Notes: generated from the sequence alone by a model not told the origin. Counted from the stretch's first letter, positions 9,054 to 19,304 are shown. The stretch: DNA of 64,000 nt from Campylobacter jejuni (GCA_014305285.1 JACRSG010000002.1:62001-126000); one strand, 5' to 3'. Numbers and translations: made by a program.

Positions 9054-10340
9054 ATGCGAATTTTAGTATATGATAATTTAGATGAAAAACAAAAAGAAGA
9101 AGCGTTAAAACGCCCTGCTATAAGTGCGAAAGATGAAATTTCAAAAATAGTAAGCTCTATCATTAAAGAAGTGCAAGAAAAAGGCGATGAAGCTTTGATA
9201 GAACAAGCTTTAAAATTTGATAAGGCTGAAATTTCAAAGATTAAAGTCACTCAAGAAGAAATCACTCAAGCAAGCCATCGTTTAGCCAAAGATTTACAAG
9301 AAGCTATTTTAGTAGCTTATGAAAATATCAAAAAATTTCACGAAGCTCAAATTCCGCATCAAATCGCTCTTGAAACCACAAAAGGCGTTAAATGTGAAGT
9401 TTTAACACGCCCTATAGAAAAAGTAGGACTTTATATACCAGGGGGTTTAGCGCCTTTGTTTTCAACGGTTTTAATGCTAGCTATTCCTGCAAAAATTGCA
9501 GCTTGTGAAAAAATCGTTCTAGCAAGTCCTGCAAAAATCAATGATGCTGTGCTTTTTTGTGCTAAGCTTTGCGGTGTGGATGAAATTTATCAAATGGGTG
9601 GTGCAGGAGCTATAGCGGCTTTGGCTTATGGTACGCAAAGTGTTTTAAAGGTGGATAAAATTTTTGGCCCAGGAAATGCTTTTGTAACCGAAGCAAAACG
9701 CCAAGTAAGTAGTGATATAAACGGAGCAGCTATTGATATGCAAGCAGGACCTAGCGAAGTTTTAATAATAGCTGATGATTTGGCTAATGAAAAATTTGTA
9801 GCTAGCGACTTGCTTTCACAAGCTGAACATGGTGCAGATTCTCAAGTGATTTTAGTGTGTTTAAGTCAAAACTTTGCTAAAAAAGCAAGTGATGAAGTCC
9901 AAAGTCAATTAGAACTTTTGCCTCGCAAAGAACTTGCAAGCAAAAGCATTGCTAATTCACGCATTATCATAGCTAAAGATTTAAATCAAGCCTTAGAAAT
10001 TTCAAATCTTTACGCCCCTGAACATTTGATCATACAAACTCAAAATCCACGTGAACTTTTAAAAGGCGTAAAACATGCAGGATCGGTATTTTTAGGAGCT
10101 TATTCTCCAGAGTCTATGGGTGATTATGCAAGTGGGACTAATCATGTTTTACCTACTTATGGGCTTACTAAAACGCATTCTAGTTTAGGTTTGGCAGATT
10201 TTAGCAAAAGAATGACCGTTCAAGAGTTAAGTAAAGAAGGCTTTTTAGCTTTAGGTAAAAGTGTTGAAATTTTAGCACAAAATGAGCATTTAGATGCACA
10301 CAAAAACGCAGTAACTTTTCGTTTAGAGAGCTTAAAATGA
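9054..10340 (+). CDS. hisD: Histidinol dehydrogenase
   Basis: 428 residues, full family length. It oxidises L-histidinol to L-histidine in two NAD-dependent steps, using zinc. Seen are [23 protein letters not shown], the conserved SEVLIIAD region, the QAEHGADSQ zinc and catalytic segment (near 255-262) and APEHL (about 325). The stop overlaps the hisB start as ATGA, so the two are translationally coupled. Confidence 0.97.
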   Translation: MRILVYDNLDEKQKEEALKRPAISAKDEISKIVSSIIKEVQEKGDEALIEQALKFDKAEISKIKVTQEEITQASHRLAKDLQEAILVAYENIKKFHEAQIPHQIALETTKGVKCEVLTRPIEKVGLYIPGGLAPLFSTVLMLAIPAKIAACEKIVLASPAKINDAVLFCAKLCGVDEIYQMGGAGAIAALAYGTQSVLKVDKIFGPGNAFVTEAKRQVSSDINGAAIDMQAGPSEVLIIADDLANEKFVASDLLSQAEHGADSQVILVCLSQNFAKKASDEVQSQLELLPRKELASKSIANSRIIIAKDLNQALEISNLYAPEHLIIQTQNPRELLKGVKHAGSVFLGAYSPESMGDYASGTNHVLPTYGLTKTHSSLGLADFSKRMTVQELSKEGFLALGKSVEILAQNEHLDAHKNAVTFRLESLK

Positions 10341-11395
10341 GTCAAAAAATCCTTTTTGTAGATAGAGATGGCACTTTAATAGAAGAGCCAAAAAGCGATT
10401 TTCAAATCGATACTCTTGAAAAATTGCGTTTTGAAAAAGATGCTATTCCTACTCTTTTAAAACTAAAAAAATTTGGATTTAAATTTGTTATGGTAAGCAA
10501 TCAAGACGGTCTTGGAACACCAAGTTTTCCAAAGGAAAATTTTGAAATCGCTCATGAAAAAATGCTTGATATTTTAAAAAGTTGCGGTATAGAATTTCAA
10601 GATATTTTTATTTGTCCGCATTTTGAAAATGAAAATTGTGCTTGTAGAAAACCTAAAACCGCTATGTTAGAAGAGTATATCAAACACGAACTTTACGATA
10701 AAGAGCAAAGTTTTGTTATAGGAGATCGTGATAGTGATATTGTTTTGGCTTCAAATTTAGGCGTGCATGGTTTAAAATACGGCGAACTTTCTTGGAAAGA
10801 AATAGAAAATGAAATTTTAAGTTCTTTTAGAAGTGCGAGTTATCAAAGAACCACTAAAGAAACAGATATAAAAGTCAAAGTGTGCTTAAATGGGGGTAAA
10901 GCTAACGTTAAAACAGGTATTGATTTTTTTGATCACATGTTAGAGCAAATCGCTGTGCATGGAGGCATAGGGCTTGAAATTTCTTGCAAAGGGGATTTAG
11001 AAATCGATGAGCATCATAGCGTTGAAGATGTAGCCTTAGCACTTGGAGCTTGTATCAAAAAAGCCTTAGGGGATAAAATCGGCATTGCAAGATATGGCTT
11101 TACTTTACCTATGGATGAATGTTTGGCAAGTTGTGCGATGGATTTTTGCAATCGTCCCCATTTAGTCTATAAAGCCAAATTTAAAAAATCTCATTTAGGA
11201 GCTTTGAGCACAGAAATGATCGAACACTTTTTTTATTCTCTAAGCTATGCTATGGGCGTGAGTTTGCATTTAAAAGTTAAAGGTAAAAATGAACATCATA
11301 AAGCCGAAGGGCTTTTTAAGGCCTTTGCTAAAGCTTTGAAAATGGCAGTGAAAATAGAAAGTGAAAATTTAGCCAGCTCTAAAGGAGTGATATGA
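10337..11395 (+). CDS. hisB: Bifunctional histidinol-phosphatase / imidazoleglycerol-phosphate dehydratase
   Basis: 352 residues. The N-terminal HAD-type phosphatase ([10 protein letters not shown] near residue 8, CxCR zinc loop near 107) is followed after about residue 165 by the IGPD domain with FFDHMLEQI and [14 protein letters not shown]. It supplies steps seven and nine of the pathway, as in enteric HisB. Its last codons read K-G-V-I-stop; the 17 bases containing them are repeated at 13258-13274. The hisB stop overlaps the downstream endonuclease ATG (ATGA). Confidence 0.96.
   Translation: MSQKILFVDRDGTLIEEPKSDFQIDTLEKLRFEKDAIPTLLKLKKFGFKFVMVSNQDGLGTPSFPKENFEIAHEKMLDILKSCGIEFQDIFICPHFENENCACRKPKTAMLEEYIKHELYDKEQSFVIGDRDSDIVLASNLGVHGLKYGELSWKEIENEILSSFRSASYQRTTKETDIKVKVCLNGGKANVKTGIDFFDHMLEQIAVHGGIGLEISCKGDLEIDEHHSVEDVALALGACIKKALGDKIGIARYGFTLPMDECLASCAMDFCNRPHLVYKAKFKKSHLGALSTEMIEHFFYSLSYAMGVSLHLKVKGKNEHHKAEGLFKAFAKALKMAVKIESENLASSKGVI
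11379..11395. repeat. Left copy of the 17-bp direct repeat flanking the R-M cassette
   Basis: CTAAAGGAGTGATATGA at 11379-11395 is identical to 13258-13274. It contains the end of hisB, an AAAGGAG ribosome site and the ATG start of the next gene. Its placement on both sides of the restriction-modification pair points to target duplication on insertion. Confidence 0.85.
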
Positions 11396-12192
11396 CTTAT
11401 CAAAATTTTAAAAGTAAGCTTGACACTAAAATTTTTGGTGAAGATTTAAATTATGAAATTCTACTTACAGTACTAAATAACCCTAAACGCTATATAGGAT
11501 TATTTAGGATTACAAATGCTAAAACAAAATTAATACAAAATATAACTCAAAGTTGTGAAATTAAATTTGGTGATTTTATAGAAGAGATTTTAAGTGAATA
11601 TATTATTGAAATGGGATATAAAGCACTCGATAAAAATATAGGTTTTGATGAAGAAAACAATAAACTTAGTGCTGATCAAGTTTTCAATGATGAACATAAT
11701 ATTTACCTTATTGAACAAAAAATTAGAGATGATCATGATAGTACAAAAAAACGAGGACAATATACAAATTTAATTAAAAAAATCAAAGCTTTAAAACAAA
11801 AATTCCCAAATTACCACATTATTGCTTGTATGTGGTTTAGCGATGATAGTTTAAAGAAAAATAAAAAATTTTATGAAGAACAAATTAACAACAATACAGA
11901 TGAAAAAGTTGACATTTTTATTTTCTATGGAAAAGAATTGTTTGAAAATCTTTTTCAAAGAATAGATATTTACAATGAACTTATTTCACATCTTAAGAAA
12001 AACAAACAAGAAAGAAATAAGGATATTTTAAATGTTCCAGATTTTGATATAAGCGAAGAAATAAAAAATGCACTTTTAAAAACTAAGAAAAATTATCCAA
12101 AATTAATACAAAAGCTACTTTCCAACAAAGAAGAATTTGTAGAACTTAGAAAAGAACTTTTTCCAACAGGCAAAAACTTAAAAGGTTTATAA
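11392..12192 (+). CDS. HinfI-like type II restriction endonuclease (predicted GANTC)
   Basis: 266 residues resembling R.HinfI: the stretches [17 protein letters not shown] and [16 protein letters not shown] match my memory of that enzyme closely. The last holds the E-x-K half (Glu108-Gln-Lys110) of a PD-(D/E)XK nuclease site, with Asp95 (SADQVF) a candidate first acidic residue. It would cut unmodified GANTC. The sequence is more AT-rich than its his neighbours. The start ATG lies inside the hisB stop and borrows the AAAGGAG site in the hisB tail, so expression is probably coupled to the his operon. The methyltransferase follows after two bases. Specificity is inferred by homology. Confidence 0.85.
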   Translation: MTYQNFKSKLDTKIFGEDLNYEILLTVLNNPKRYIGLFRITNAKTKLIQNITQSCEIKFGDFIEEILSEYIIEMGYKALDKNIGFDEENNKLSADQVFNDEHNIYLIEQKIRDDHDSTKKRGQYTNLIKKIKALKQKFPNYHIIACMWFSDDSLKKNKKFYEEQINNNTDEKVDIFIFYGKELFENLFQRIDIYNELISHLKKNKQERNKDILNVPDFDISEEIKNALLKTKKNYPKLIQKLLSNKEEFVELRKELFPTGKNLKGL

Positions 12193-12194
12193 TA

Positions 12195-13274
12195 ATGCAA
12201 AAAGATATTATTTTACAAGGTAATTGTTTAGAAATTTTAAAAACCATTCCGGATAAAAGCATTGATTTGATTTTTGCAGACCCACCTTATTTTATGCAAA
12301 CACAAGGTGAACTTTTAAGAACCAATGGTGAAGTTTTTAGTGGTGTAAATGATGATTGGGATAAATTTGAATCTTTAAAAGCCTATGATGATTTTTGTAA
12401 AATTTGGCTTAGCGAATGTAGACGAATTTTAAAAGACGATGCAAGTATTTGGGTTATAGGATCTTTTCAAAATATTTTTAGACTAGGATATATAATGCAA
12501 AATTTAGGTTTTTGGATTCTAAATGATATTATTTGGAACAAACCAAATCCTGTTCCAAATTTTAAAGGGACGAGATTTTGCAATTCCCATGAAACCCTTA
12601 TTTGGTGTTCTAAGCATAAAAATTCAAAATATACTTTTAATTATAAAACTATGAAATTTTTAAATAACAACAAACAAGAAAAGTCAGTTTGGAATATAGG
12701 AATTTGCATAGGGAATGAAAGATTAAAAGGGATAGATGGTAAAAAAATTCACTCTACTCAAAAACCTGAAATTTTGCTTGAAAAAATTATTCTTTCAAGT
12801 ACAAAAAAGGAGGATTTAATTTTAGATCCTTTTTTTGGCACAGGAACTACAGGAGCTATTGCTAAAAAACTAGGAAGACATTATATAGGCATAGAGCAAG
12901 ATCCAATTTACACCAAAATAGCCGAATTTAGAATTAGACAAATAAATATAATTGACAATGAAATTACTAGAAACGAACTCGAAATAAAACCCCCAAAAGT
13001 AAGTTTAGAAGAGCTTTTAAATGCTGGATTTTTAAGTGAAAATGAAAAATTCTATGATAAAAATAAAAATTATATTTGTTATTTAGTCAATGGTAATAAA
13101 GTAAGCGATGAGAACGAAATTTTAAGCATACATAAAATGGCAGCAAAATATTTAAACAAAGAAAATCATAATGGCTGGAGTTATTTTTATATTTTTAAGA
13201 ATAAAAATTTTATAAGTATCGATTCTTTAAGATATGAGTATCAAGATTTTATAAATCCTAAAGGAGTGATATGA
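12195..13274 (+). CDS. HinfI-like N6-adenine DNA methyltransferase (predicted GANTC)
   Basis: 359 residues of the beta-class (M.HinfI/CcrM) type. DPPY is at residues 29-32, the target-recognition middle follows, then the AdoMet motif DPFFGTGTTG at 211-220. A C-terminal RAMA-like domain covers about 265-350 (EIKPPKVSLEELL, LSIHKMAAKYLN, SLRYEYQ). It is predicted to methylate adenine in GANTC and protect DNA from the upstream nuclease. The natural family end is near SLRYEY; here seven to ten extra residues end in K-G-V-I, encoded by the duplicated hisB tail. The stop overlaps the hisH ATG exactly as hisB would. No control-protein gene is seen. Confidence 0.9.
   Translation: MQKDIILQGNCLEILKTIPDKSIDLIFADPPYFMQTQGELLRTNGEVFSGVNDDWDKFESLKAYDDFCKIWLSECRRILKDDASIWVIGSFQNIFRLGYIMQNLGFWILNDIIWNKPNPVPNFKGTRFCNSHETLIWCSKHKNSKYTFNYKTMKFLNNNKQEKSVWNIGICIGNERLKGIDGKKIHSTQKPEILLEKIILSSTKKEDLILDPFFGTGTTGAIAKKLGRHYIGIEQDPIYTKIAEFRIRQINIIDNEITRNELEIKPPKVSLEELLNAGFLSENEKFYDKNKNYICYLVNGNKVSDENEILSIHKMAAKYLNKENHNGWSYFYIFKNKNFISIDSLRYEYQDFINPKGVI
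13258..13274. repeat. Right copy of the 17-bp direct repeat flanking the R-M cassette
   Basis: Same 17 bases as 11379-11395. It supplies the last codons of the methyltransferase, the ribosome site and the start codon of hisH. Removing one repeat plus the cassette would rebuild a direct hisB-hisH junction. Confidence 0.85.
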
Positions 13275-13858
13275 AAATCATCATCATCGATACAGCCTGT
13301 GCGAATTTGGCATCTTTGAAATTTTGTCTGGATAGATTAGGTTTTAATGCAACTATCAGCAAAGATTTAAAAGAACTTGAAAGTGCGGATAAACTTTTTT
13401 TACCTGGAGTGGGTACCGCAAAAGAAGCGATGAAAAATTTAGAACAATTTAATCTTATTGATTTTATTAAAAATACTAAAAAACCTTTGCTTGGTATTTG
13501 TTTGGGTATGCAAATTTTAGGAAAATTTTCTGAAGAATTGAATCAAGAAACTTTAAAACTCATAGATTTTACAACCCAAAAATTTAAAACCAAAGAAGGC
13601 TTTACTTTTCCACATATGGGATGGAATGAAATTCATAGCTCTCATGCTTTGTTTAAAGGTTTAAAAGGGGCTTATTTTTATTTTGTGCATAGTTATTGTG
13701 TAGGACTTGGAGAGTACACTATAGCAGATTGCGAGTATTCGCAAAAATTTAGTGCAAGTATAATGAAAGATAATTTTTACGGAGTGCAATTTCACCCCGA
13801 AAGAAGCAGTGAGGCAGGGGAAATTTTAATTTCAAATTTTATTAAGGATATAGGATGA
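13271..13858 (+). CDS. hisH: Imidazole glycerol phosphate synthase, glutamine amidotransferase subunit
   Basis: 195 residues of class I glutamine amidotransferase. The nucleophile is Cys77 in GICLGMQ and the His-Glu pair is in QFHPERSS near the C-terminus. It delivers ammonia to HisF. The start overlaps the methyltransferase stop (ATGA), and its stop overlaps the hisA start the same way. Confidence 0.96.
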   Translation: MKIIIIDTACANLASLKFCLDRLGFNATISKDLKELESADKLFLPGVGTAKEAMKNLEQFNLIDFIKNTKKPLLGICLGMQILGKFSEELNQETLKLIDFTTQKFKTKEGFTFPHMGWNEIHSSHALFKGLKGAYFYFVHSYCVGLGEYTIADCEYSQKFSASIMKDNFYGVQFHPERSSEAGEILISNFIKDIG

Positions 13859-14586
13859 CTCAAATCATACCCGCACTTGATCTTATAGATGGGGAAGTAG
13901 TGCGTCTTGTAAAAGGGGATTACGAACAAAAAAAAGTATATAAATACAATCCCTTAGAGAAATTTAAAGAATATGAAAAAGCAGGATCAAAAGAACTTCA
14001 TCTTGTAGATCTTACAGGTGCAAAAGATCCTAGCAAAAGACAACTTGCTTTGATAGAAAAATTAGCCAAAGAACTCAGTGTCAATTTGCAAGTAGGTGGA
14101 GGCATACGCTCTAAAGAAGAGGTTAAGGCTTTGCTTGATTGTGGAGTAAAAAGAGTAGTTATAGGATCTATAGCAATTAAAGATGCGACTTTATGTCTTG
14201 AAATTTTAAAAGAATTTGGTAGTGAAGCTATAGTTTTAGCCTTAGATACGATTTTAAAAGAAGATTATGTTGTGGCTGTAAATGCTTGGCAAGAAGCAAG
14301 CGATAAAAAGCTTATGGAAGTTTTAGATTTTTATAGCAATAAAGGCTTAAAACACATACTTTGCACAGATATTTCAAAAGATGGCACCATGCAAGGAGTA
14401 AATGTAAGACTTTACAAACTTATCCATGAAATTTTTCCTCATATTTGCATTCAGGCAAGTGGTGGAGTAGCAAGCTTAAAAGACCTTGAAAACTTAAAAG
14501 GAATTTGTAGCGGGGTTATCGTAGGAAAAGCTTTATTAGACGGAGTTTTTAGTGTAGAAGAAGGGATAAGATGTCTAGCAAATTAA
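13855..14586 (+). CDS. hisA: ProFAR isomerase (phosphoribosylformimino-AICAR-P isomerase)
   Basis: 243 residues, a (beta-alpha)8 barrel with the opening [13 protein letters not shown] (catalytic Asp8 by family) and phosphate-binding loops LQVGGGIRS and ASGGVAS. It carries out step four of the pathway. Its last 16 bases overlap the start of the inserted HrgA-like gene in another frame. Confidence 0.96.
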   Translation: MTQIIPALDLIDGEVVRLVKGDYEQKKVYKYNPLEKFKEYEKAGSKELHLVDLTGAKDPSKRQLALIEKLAKELSVNLQVGGGIRSKEEVKALLDCGVKRVVIGSIAIKDATLCLEILKEFGSEAIVLALDTILKEDYVVAVNAWQEASDKKLMEVLDFYSNKGLKHILCTDISKDGTMQGVNVRLYKLIHEIFPHICIQASGGVASLKDLENLKGICSGVIVGKALLDGVFSVEEGIRCLAN

Positions 14587-15527
14587 GCTACAAAGAACTT
14601 GCTTTAGAAATTTTAAAACAAAGCGATAAGCCTTTAAGTGCTAATGAAATTTGGGAAAAAGCTCTTGATAAAGGCTTAGATAAAAAGCTTTCTAGTATAG
14701 GGCAAACTCCAATTGCTACTTTAGGAGCTAGAATATATGTGGATATAAAAGAATTACAACACAATTCTTTATTTATTAAAGCTTCCCAAAAACCCAGAAC
14801 TTTTTGGTTAAAAGAAAGAGAAAATGAACTTTTAAAGCTTGATGATAAAAATGAAATTACCAATGAAAAACAAGAAAAAAATAAATTTCATGAAAGAGAT
14901 TTACACCCCTTGCTTGTAAAATTTTTATATGAAAATTTAGATTTTAATTTAAATTGCAAAACAATTTATCACGAACAAAGCAAAAAGAGTAAAGGCGGGG
15001 AAGATAAGTGGAATTATCCTGATATTGTAGGGGTTTATTTTCCTTATGATGACTATGAAAAAGAAACCATAACACTTTTAGAAAATATCAAACAAAATAG
15101 TTATAAGCTTTTTTCTTTTGAACTTAAAATTGCTTTAAATTTTTCAAATTTAAAAGAATGCTATTTTCAAGCTGTAAGTAATTCTAGCTGGGCAAATGAA
15201 GGGTATTTAGTTATTTTAAAAGAAATCGATAGTGAAGTTTTAAGCGAGTTAAGACGCTTAAATCAAAGTTTTGGCATAGGAGTGATAAAACTTGAAAAAG
15301 ATATTTCAAATTCTCAAATTTTACTTAGTGCAAAAGAAAGAAAACTTGATATTCAAACCCTAAATATGCTGATTAACAAAAATCCAAATTTTAAAGAATT
15401 TATAGATGATATAAACAAACAAATTAAAGTGGGTAAAGAAGCAAAAATTCAAGCTAATTTTGATGAAATCAAAAGTGATGAAGAAATAAAAAAATATCTT
15501 AAAGAAAAATGTATTTTGGAGAAATAA
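14571..15527 (+). CDS. HrgA-like protein: HARE-type winged helix plus PD-(D/E)XK nuclease-like domain
   Basis: 318 residues (Cj1602 by position). Residues 5-80 look like a HARE-type winged helix ([21 protein letters not shown]). After a charged linker, residues 108-260 show a nuclease-like layout: Pro150-Asp151, Glu184-Leu-Lys186 in FSFELK, then [15 protein letters not shown]. This matches the HrgA/COG2958 group, which in Helicobacter pylori replaces a restriction endonuclease gene. The target and activity are unknown and no methyltransferase adjoins it. It overlaps hisA by 16 bases, and its TAA directly abuts the hisF ATG, so it is embedded in the his operon. It is predicted cytoplasmic. Confidence 0.75.
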   Translation: MSSKLSYKELALEILKQSDKPLSANEIWEKALDKGLDKKLSSIGQTPIATLGARIYVDIKELQHNSLFIKASQKPRTFWLKERENELLKLDDKNEITNEKQEKNKFHERDLHPLLVKFLYENLDFNLNCKTIYHEQSKKSKGGEDKWNYPDIVGVYFPYDDYEKETITLLENIKQNSYKLFSFELKIALNFSNLKECYFQAVSNSSWANEGYLVILKEIDSEVLSELRRLNQSFGIGVIKLEKDISNSQILLSAKERKLDIQTLNMLINKNPNFKEFIDDINKQIKVGKEAKIQANFDEIKSDEEIKKYLKEKCILEK

Positions 15528-16295
15528 ATGCTTACAAAACGCATAATTGCATGTTTAGATGTCAAAGATGGCAGAGTAGTAAAAGGAACACAATTTAAAA
15601 ACCATAAAGATATGGGAGATATCATAGAACTTGCTAGGTATTATTCTCAAAATGGCATTGATGAGCTTGTTTTCTACGATATTGCTGCAAGTGCTAGAAA
15701 AGAACGCATATCAAGAGAATGGGTAAGTGAAGTAGCAAAAAATATCAATATTCCTTTTTGTGTTGCAGGAGGTATTAAAAGCGAAGAAGATGCAGCTGAA
15801 CTTTTAGCTAATGGAGCAGATAAAATTTCTATCAATTCCCCTGCTTTAAATGATCCAAGCTTAATCACACGCCTTGCTAAAAGCTTTGGCGTGCAATGCG
15901 TAGTAGTAGGGATTGATAGTTTCAAAGATGAAAATGAAAATTTAAAAGTATTTCAATACACAGGCGATGAAAAAACAAGCAAGCATAGTGGAAAAAGCAC
16001 TTTAGAATGGATTAAAGAAGTGCAAAATCTGGGTGCAGGCGAAATTGTTTTAAATATGATGAATCAAGACGGTGTTAAAAATGGCTATGATTTAGAACAA
16101 TTAGAAGCTGTATATAAAATTTGTAAAGTGCCTTTGATCGCAAGCGGTGGAGCGGGAAAAATGGAGCATTTTTTAGAAGCTTTTAAACTAGGTATAGACG
16201 GAGCTTTGGCTGCTTCTGTTTTTCATCAAAAACTTATAGACATTAAAGAATTAAAAATTTATCTTAAAAATCAAGGCTTAAGTATAAGGATATAA
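15528..16295 (+). CDS. hisF: Imidazole glycerol phosphate synthase, cyclase subunit
   Basis: 255 residues, with the HisF start [18 protein letters not shown] (catalytic Asp near 11), a second catalytic Asp in VVGIDSF, and phosphate loops CVAGGIKS and ASGGAGK. It partners HisH to give IGP and AICAR. The ATG follows the HrgA-like stop with no gap, using a TTGGAG site inside that gene. Confidence 0.97.
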   Translation: MLTKRIIACLDVKDGRVVKGTQFKNHKDMGDIIELARYYSQNGIDELVFYDIAASARKERISREWVSEVAKNINIPFCVAGGIKSEEDAAELLANGADKISINSPALNDPSLITRLAKSFGVQCVVVGIDSFKDENENLKVFQYTGDEKTSKHSGKSTLEWIKEVQNLGAGEIVLNMMNQDGVKNGYDLEQLEAVYKICKVPLIASGGAGKMEHFLEAFKLGIDGALAASVFHQKLIDIKELKIYLKNQGLSIRI

Positions 16296-16296
16296 T

Positions 16297-16920
16297 ATGC
16301 AAAATTTCAAAGAACTTAATGAAAAAATCGCTTGGCAAAAAGTGGATCATCTTTTACCTGTCATCATCCAAGATGCAAAAACTTGCGAAGTTTTAATGCT
16401 AGGCTTTATGAGTAATGAAGCCTTAGAAAAAAGCTTAGAAAGTGGTAAAGTAGTCTTTTTTTCACGCACAAAACAGCGTCTTTGGATGAAGGGTGAAGAA
16501 AGTGGAAATTTCTTAAATATCGTAGATTTAAGCTTAGATTGTGATAATGACACGCTTTTAATTTTAGTAAATCCTGTAGGGTCTACTTGTCATACAGGCG
16601 ATATTTCTTGTTTTGAAAAAATTTCTAAAAATGCGGATTTTGTTTTTCTAGCCAGACTTGAAAAACTTATCAATGCACGCAAAAATGCCGATGAAAATAC
16701 TTCTTATACAGCAAAACTTTTCAAAAGTGGTACAAAACGCATCGCACAAAAAGTTGGTGAAGAAGGTGTAGAAACAGCTTTGGCAGCGACAGTAAAAGAC
16801 AAAGAAGAGCTTATTTGTGAAGCAGCGGATTTAATGTATCATTTAAGTGTTTTACTTGCAGATGCAAATCTTAGTTTCTCAGATGTGATTTTAAAATTAA
16901 AAGAAAGACATAAAGCTTAA
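16297..16920 (+). CDS. hisI: Bifunctional phosphoribosyl-AMP cyclohydrolase / phosphoribosyl-ATP pyrophosphatase
   Basis: 207 residues. The cyclohydrolase domain (about 1-115, with [10 protein letters not shown] and [12 protein letters not shown], metal-binding Asp and Cys residues) is fused to the pyrophosphohydrolase domain (about 120-207, [12 protein letters not shown] and [13 protein letters not shown]). It performs steps two and three. It is the last gene of the operon, and a hairpin overlaps its stop. Confidence 0.96.
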   Translation: MQNFKELNEKIAWQKVDHLLPVIIQDAKTCEVLMLGFMSNEALEKSLESGKVVFFSRTKQRLWMKGEESGNFLNIVDLSLDCDNDTLLILVNPVGSTCHTGDISCFEKISKNADFVFLARLEKLINARKNADENTSYTAKLFKSGTKRIAQKVGEEGVETALAATVKDKEELICEAADLMYHLSVLLADANLSFSDVILKLKERHKA

Positions 16921-16929
16921 AACTTTATG
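16909..16929. terminator. Terminator at the end of the his operon
   Basis: CATAAAG and CTTTATG pair across a seven-base loop that includes the hisI stop. AT-rich sequence follows. It is a modest seven-pair stem, placed between convergent hisI and dapD. Confidence 0.45.
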
Positions 16930-16943
16930 TTAATAAATTTGCA

Positions 16944-18104
16944 TCAATGCAAGGCTTCGTTAAGTTTGATTGCTTTTTTATTTAAAGCCACTATCATTGC
17001 ACCGCTTATAGAATCTTGACGGAAATGTAGCCCATTTAAACCTTTAAGCTCTATACCTTTATAAATTTCTTTATCAAAATTAAAATAAGGATTAAGCTTA
17101 GCAAGTTCTTCAGCATCTTTGAGTAAAAATTTCGTTCCTTCTAGCACTGCAATACCTGCATCAACTATACAATTATCCCCTAAAGGAATTCCTGTCACTG
17201 AATTAGCCCCTAAAAGACAAGCCTTGCCTACGCTTATAGCATTGCCACTTGTTCCACTTAAAACACCTAAAATCGAAGCTCCGCCACCTACATCAGAACC
17301 TTCTCCTACTATAGCACTTGAACTAATACGCCCTTCAACCATACAAGCTCCTGTTGTACCTGCATTAAAATTCACATAACTTGCTCCTGGCATGATGGTT
17401 GTTCCCGCTGCTAAAGACGCACCCATTCTTACTTTGGAACTTTCTAAAATTCTTGTATTATCCTCAGGGATAATATGTGCTAAAAACCTTGGAAATTTAT
17501 CAACAAAATCAATTTTTGGGTATTGATTGCTCATTTTTAAACGCATTTCATTTGCTCTTAAATACTGAAGTTCGATAGGTTTATCATCACTCCAAGCTAC
17601 ATTGTTTAAAAGTCCAAAAGCTCCATTTAGATTGATACTTCTTAAAGGTACTTTTTTAGTAGAAAGCAAATAAAGCTTTAGATAAACACTTTCTACACTT
17701 AAAGGTTCTTTATCTTCAAAAAGACAAACAAAAGCAAACTCATCGTCTTTAAATTTATCTTTGATAATCTTTAATAAATCAATATTCTGATGCCCCTCTT
17801 CTTCTAAAAAAGGTTTAAAACAAGAAAGTGCAAAATCAATATCTTCTAATTTCAAAGTTTGTACAAATTCACTCGCATTAAAATCAATCTCCACACCCCT
17901 TTGCATAAAAGCTTCAAGCATGATTGCCGCTGATCCAAAATTTTGCTCGTAATTAATCAAAGCAAAGTTTGCTTGCAAGATTTTATTTTTATTCAGCTGT
18001 CCTCTATCAAGCCTTGCTATACCAAAAGCTTTAGGTTTTTTATAGCCACTTTTTTGCTCAATTTGTTTGATTAAAAGTAAAAAATCTTCTTTAGTATTAA
18101 TCAT
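16944..18104 (-). CDS. dapD: Tetrahydrodipicolinate N-succinyltransferase
   Basis: 386 residues, the long form typical of this phylum, with a left-handed beta-helix in the second half (SSKVRMGASLAAGTTIMPG, GRISSSAIVGEGSDVGGG). It succinylates tetrahydrodipicolinate in the lysine and diaminopimelate pathway. I place the start at the ATG at 18102-18104 (MINTKEDF), which has AAGGA eight bases upstream. A GTG six codons earlier would put the ribosome site inside the gene. It is 25 bases downstream of mrp on the same strand. Confidence 0.93.
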   Translation of the reverse strand: MINTKEDFLLLIKQIEQKSGYKKPKAFGIARLDRGQLNKNKILQANFALINYEQNFGSAAIMLEAFMQRGVEIDFNASEFVQTLKLEDIDFALSCFKPFLEEEGHQNIDLLKIIKDKFKDDEFAFVCLFEDKEPLSVESVYLKLYLLSTKKVPLRSINLNGAFGLLNNVAWSDDKPIELQYLRANEMRLKMSNQYPKIDFVDKFPRFLAHIIPEDNTRILESSKVRMGASLAAGTTIMPGASYVNFNAGTTGACMVEGRISSSAIVGEGSDVGGGASILGVLSGTSGNAISVGKACLLGANSVTGIPLGDNCIVDAGIAVLEGTKFLLKDAEELAKLNPYFNFDKEIYKGIELKGLNGLHFRQDSISGAMIVALNKKAIKLNEALH

Positions 18105-18129
18105 TTTCTTTTCCTTATCCACTTAATTT

Positions 18130-19236
18130 TTAATGCGAACACGCACTTTTTCCATTCATCACAGGTTGTATAGCAGAATTATCCGCACCACCTTCATTAT
18201 TAATCTTTTCTATAAAACTCCAAATTTTTTCAGCTGCCATTAAATAACGCTTTGAACTCACACTTTCAGGATGATAAAAGCTAACAGGCTTACCTTCATC
18301 CCCGCCTTCTCTTATTATCATTTCTATAGGAATTTGTGCTAAAACTTCACTTTTATAAGCTTTTGCCATATCTTCAGCTGTTCCTTTACCAAAAATATCA
18401 TATTCTTTGCCATTATCAGGGCATAAAAATCCACTCATATTTTCAATCACACCTGCTATAGGAATGTGAAGCTTATTAAACATATCCAAAGCTCTTTTGC
18501 TATCGTCTAAAGATACGGTTTGAGGCGTGCTTACACAAACTCCTGCGGTAATAGGAATACTTTGTGCAGAAGTAATTTGCGCATCGCCTGTTCCTGGAGG
18601 CATATCCAAAAACAACACATCAAGTTCAGGCCAAATCACATCAGCTAAAAGTTGCTCGATTGCTTTCATAATCATAGCTCCACGCCACATAAGCCCTTGA
18701 CCTTCTTCGATCAAAACCCCCATACTCATCATATAAATACCATGACTTAAAATAGGTTTTAATCTCTGTCCCACTACTTCAGGCTGAGTTTTGGTTTCAC
18801 CTAGCATTCTTGGAATATTTGGCCCATAAATATCTGCATCTAAAATCCCCACTCTTTTTCCCATTTTAGCCATAGAAATTGCTAAATTTACTGTAGTTGT
18901 AGATTTACCCACCCCACCTTTTCCACTTGAAACCATGATGAAATTTTTTACTTGTGGAGTGATATTTTTTCCGCTTCTTGAATTGCTTTTTTCTTCAGGA
19001 ATTTTTGGAGTGATAATATTAAGTTCAATATTTTTTAAAGCCAAACTCGATAAAACTTCGGTAGCATTTTTACGAATTTCATTGGCTACTTCAGGATTTG
19101 CTGAAACGATTTCTATATCAATCAATACACCATCATCTTGAATTTTAATATCTTTTACAAAGTTAAAACTCACTATATCCTTTTCAAAACCAGGATATTT
19201 TACAGTTTTTAATTTCTCTAAAATTTGTTCTTTCAT
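18130..19236 (-). CDS. mrp: Mrp/ApbC-type iron-sulfur cluster carrier ATPase
   Basis: 368 residues. An N-terminal MIP18/DUF59 domain (about 1-80) and a ParA/MinD-like P-loop ATPase (SSGKGGVGKSTTT near 103-115, DADIYGPNIPRMLG, DMPPGTGDA). Family members carry Fe-S clusters to apoproteins. Most ApbC proteins have a CxxC after the MS-x-F-x-C motif; here that site reads FLCPDNGK, with only one Cys, while the extreme C-terminus ends SACSH. The cluster-binding mode may therefore differ. AAGGA precedes the ATG. Confidence 0.92.
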   Translation of the reverse strand: MKEQILEKLKTVKYPGFEKDIVSFNFVKDIKIQDDGVLIDIEIVSANPEVANEIRKNATEVLSSLALKNIELNIITPKIPEEKSNSRSGKNITPQVKNFIMVSSGKGGVGKSTTTVNLAISMAKMGKRVGILDADIYGPNIPRMLGETKTQPEVVGQRLKPILSHGIYMMSMGVLIEEGQGLMWRGAMIMKAIEQLLADVIWPELDVLFLDMPPGTGDAQITSAQSIPITAGVCVSTPQTVSLDDSKRALDMFNKLHIPIAGVIENMSGFLCPDNGKEYDIFGKGTAEDMAKAYKSEVLAQIPIEMIIREGGDEGKPVSFYHPESVSSKRYLMAAEKIWSFIEKINNEGGADNSAIQPVMNGKSACSH

Positions 19237-19304
19237 GTTTTTTCCTTGTCTTTTAAAAAATCAATTTTACTAATAAAATCATAAAATTTAGCTTTTTATA
19301 AGTG

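Noticed and set aside
16921-16943. A separate gene or mobile scar between hisI and dapD
   Set aside because: Only 23 bases, explained by the hairpin at the hisI stop.
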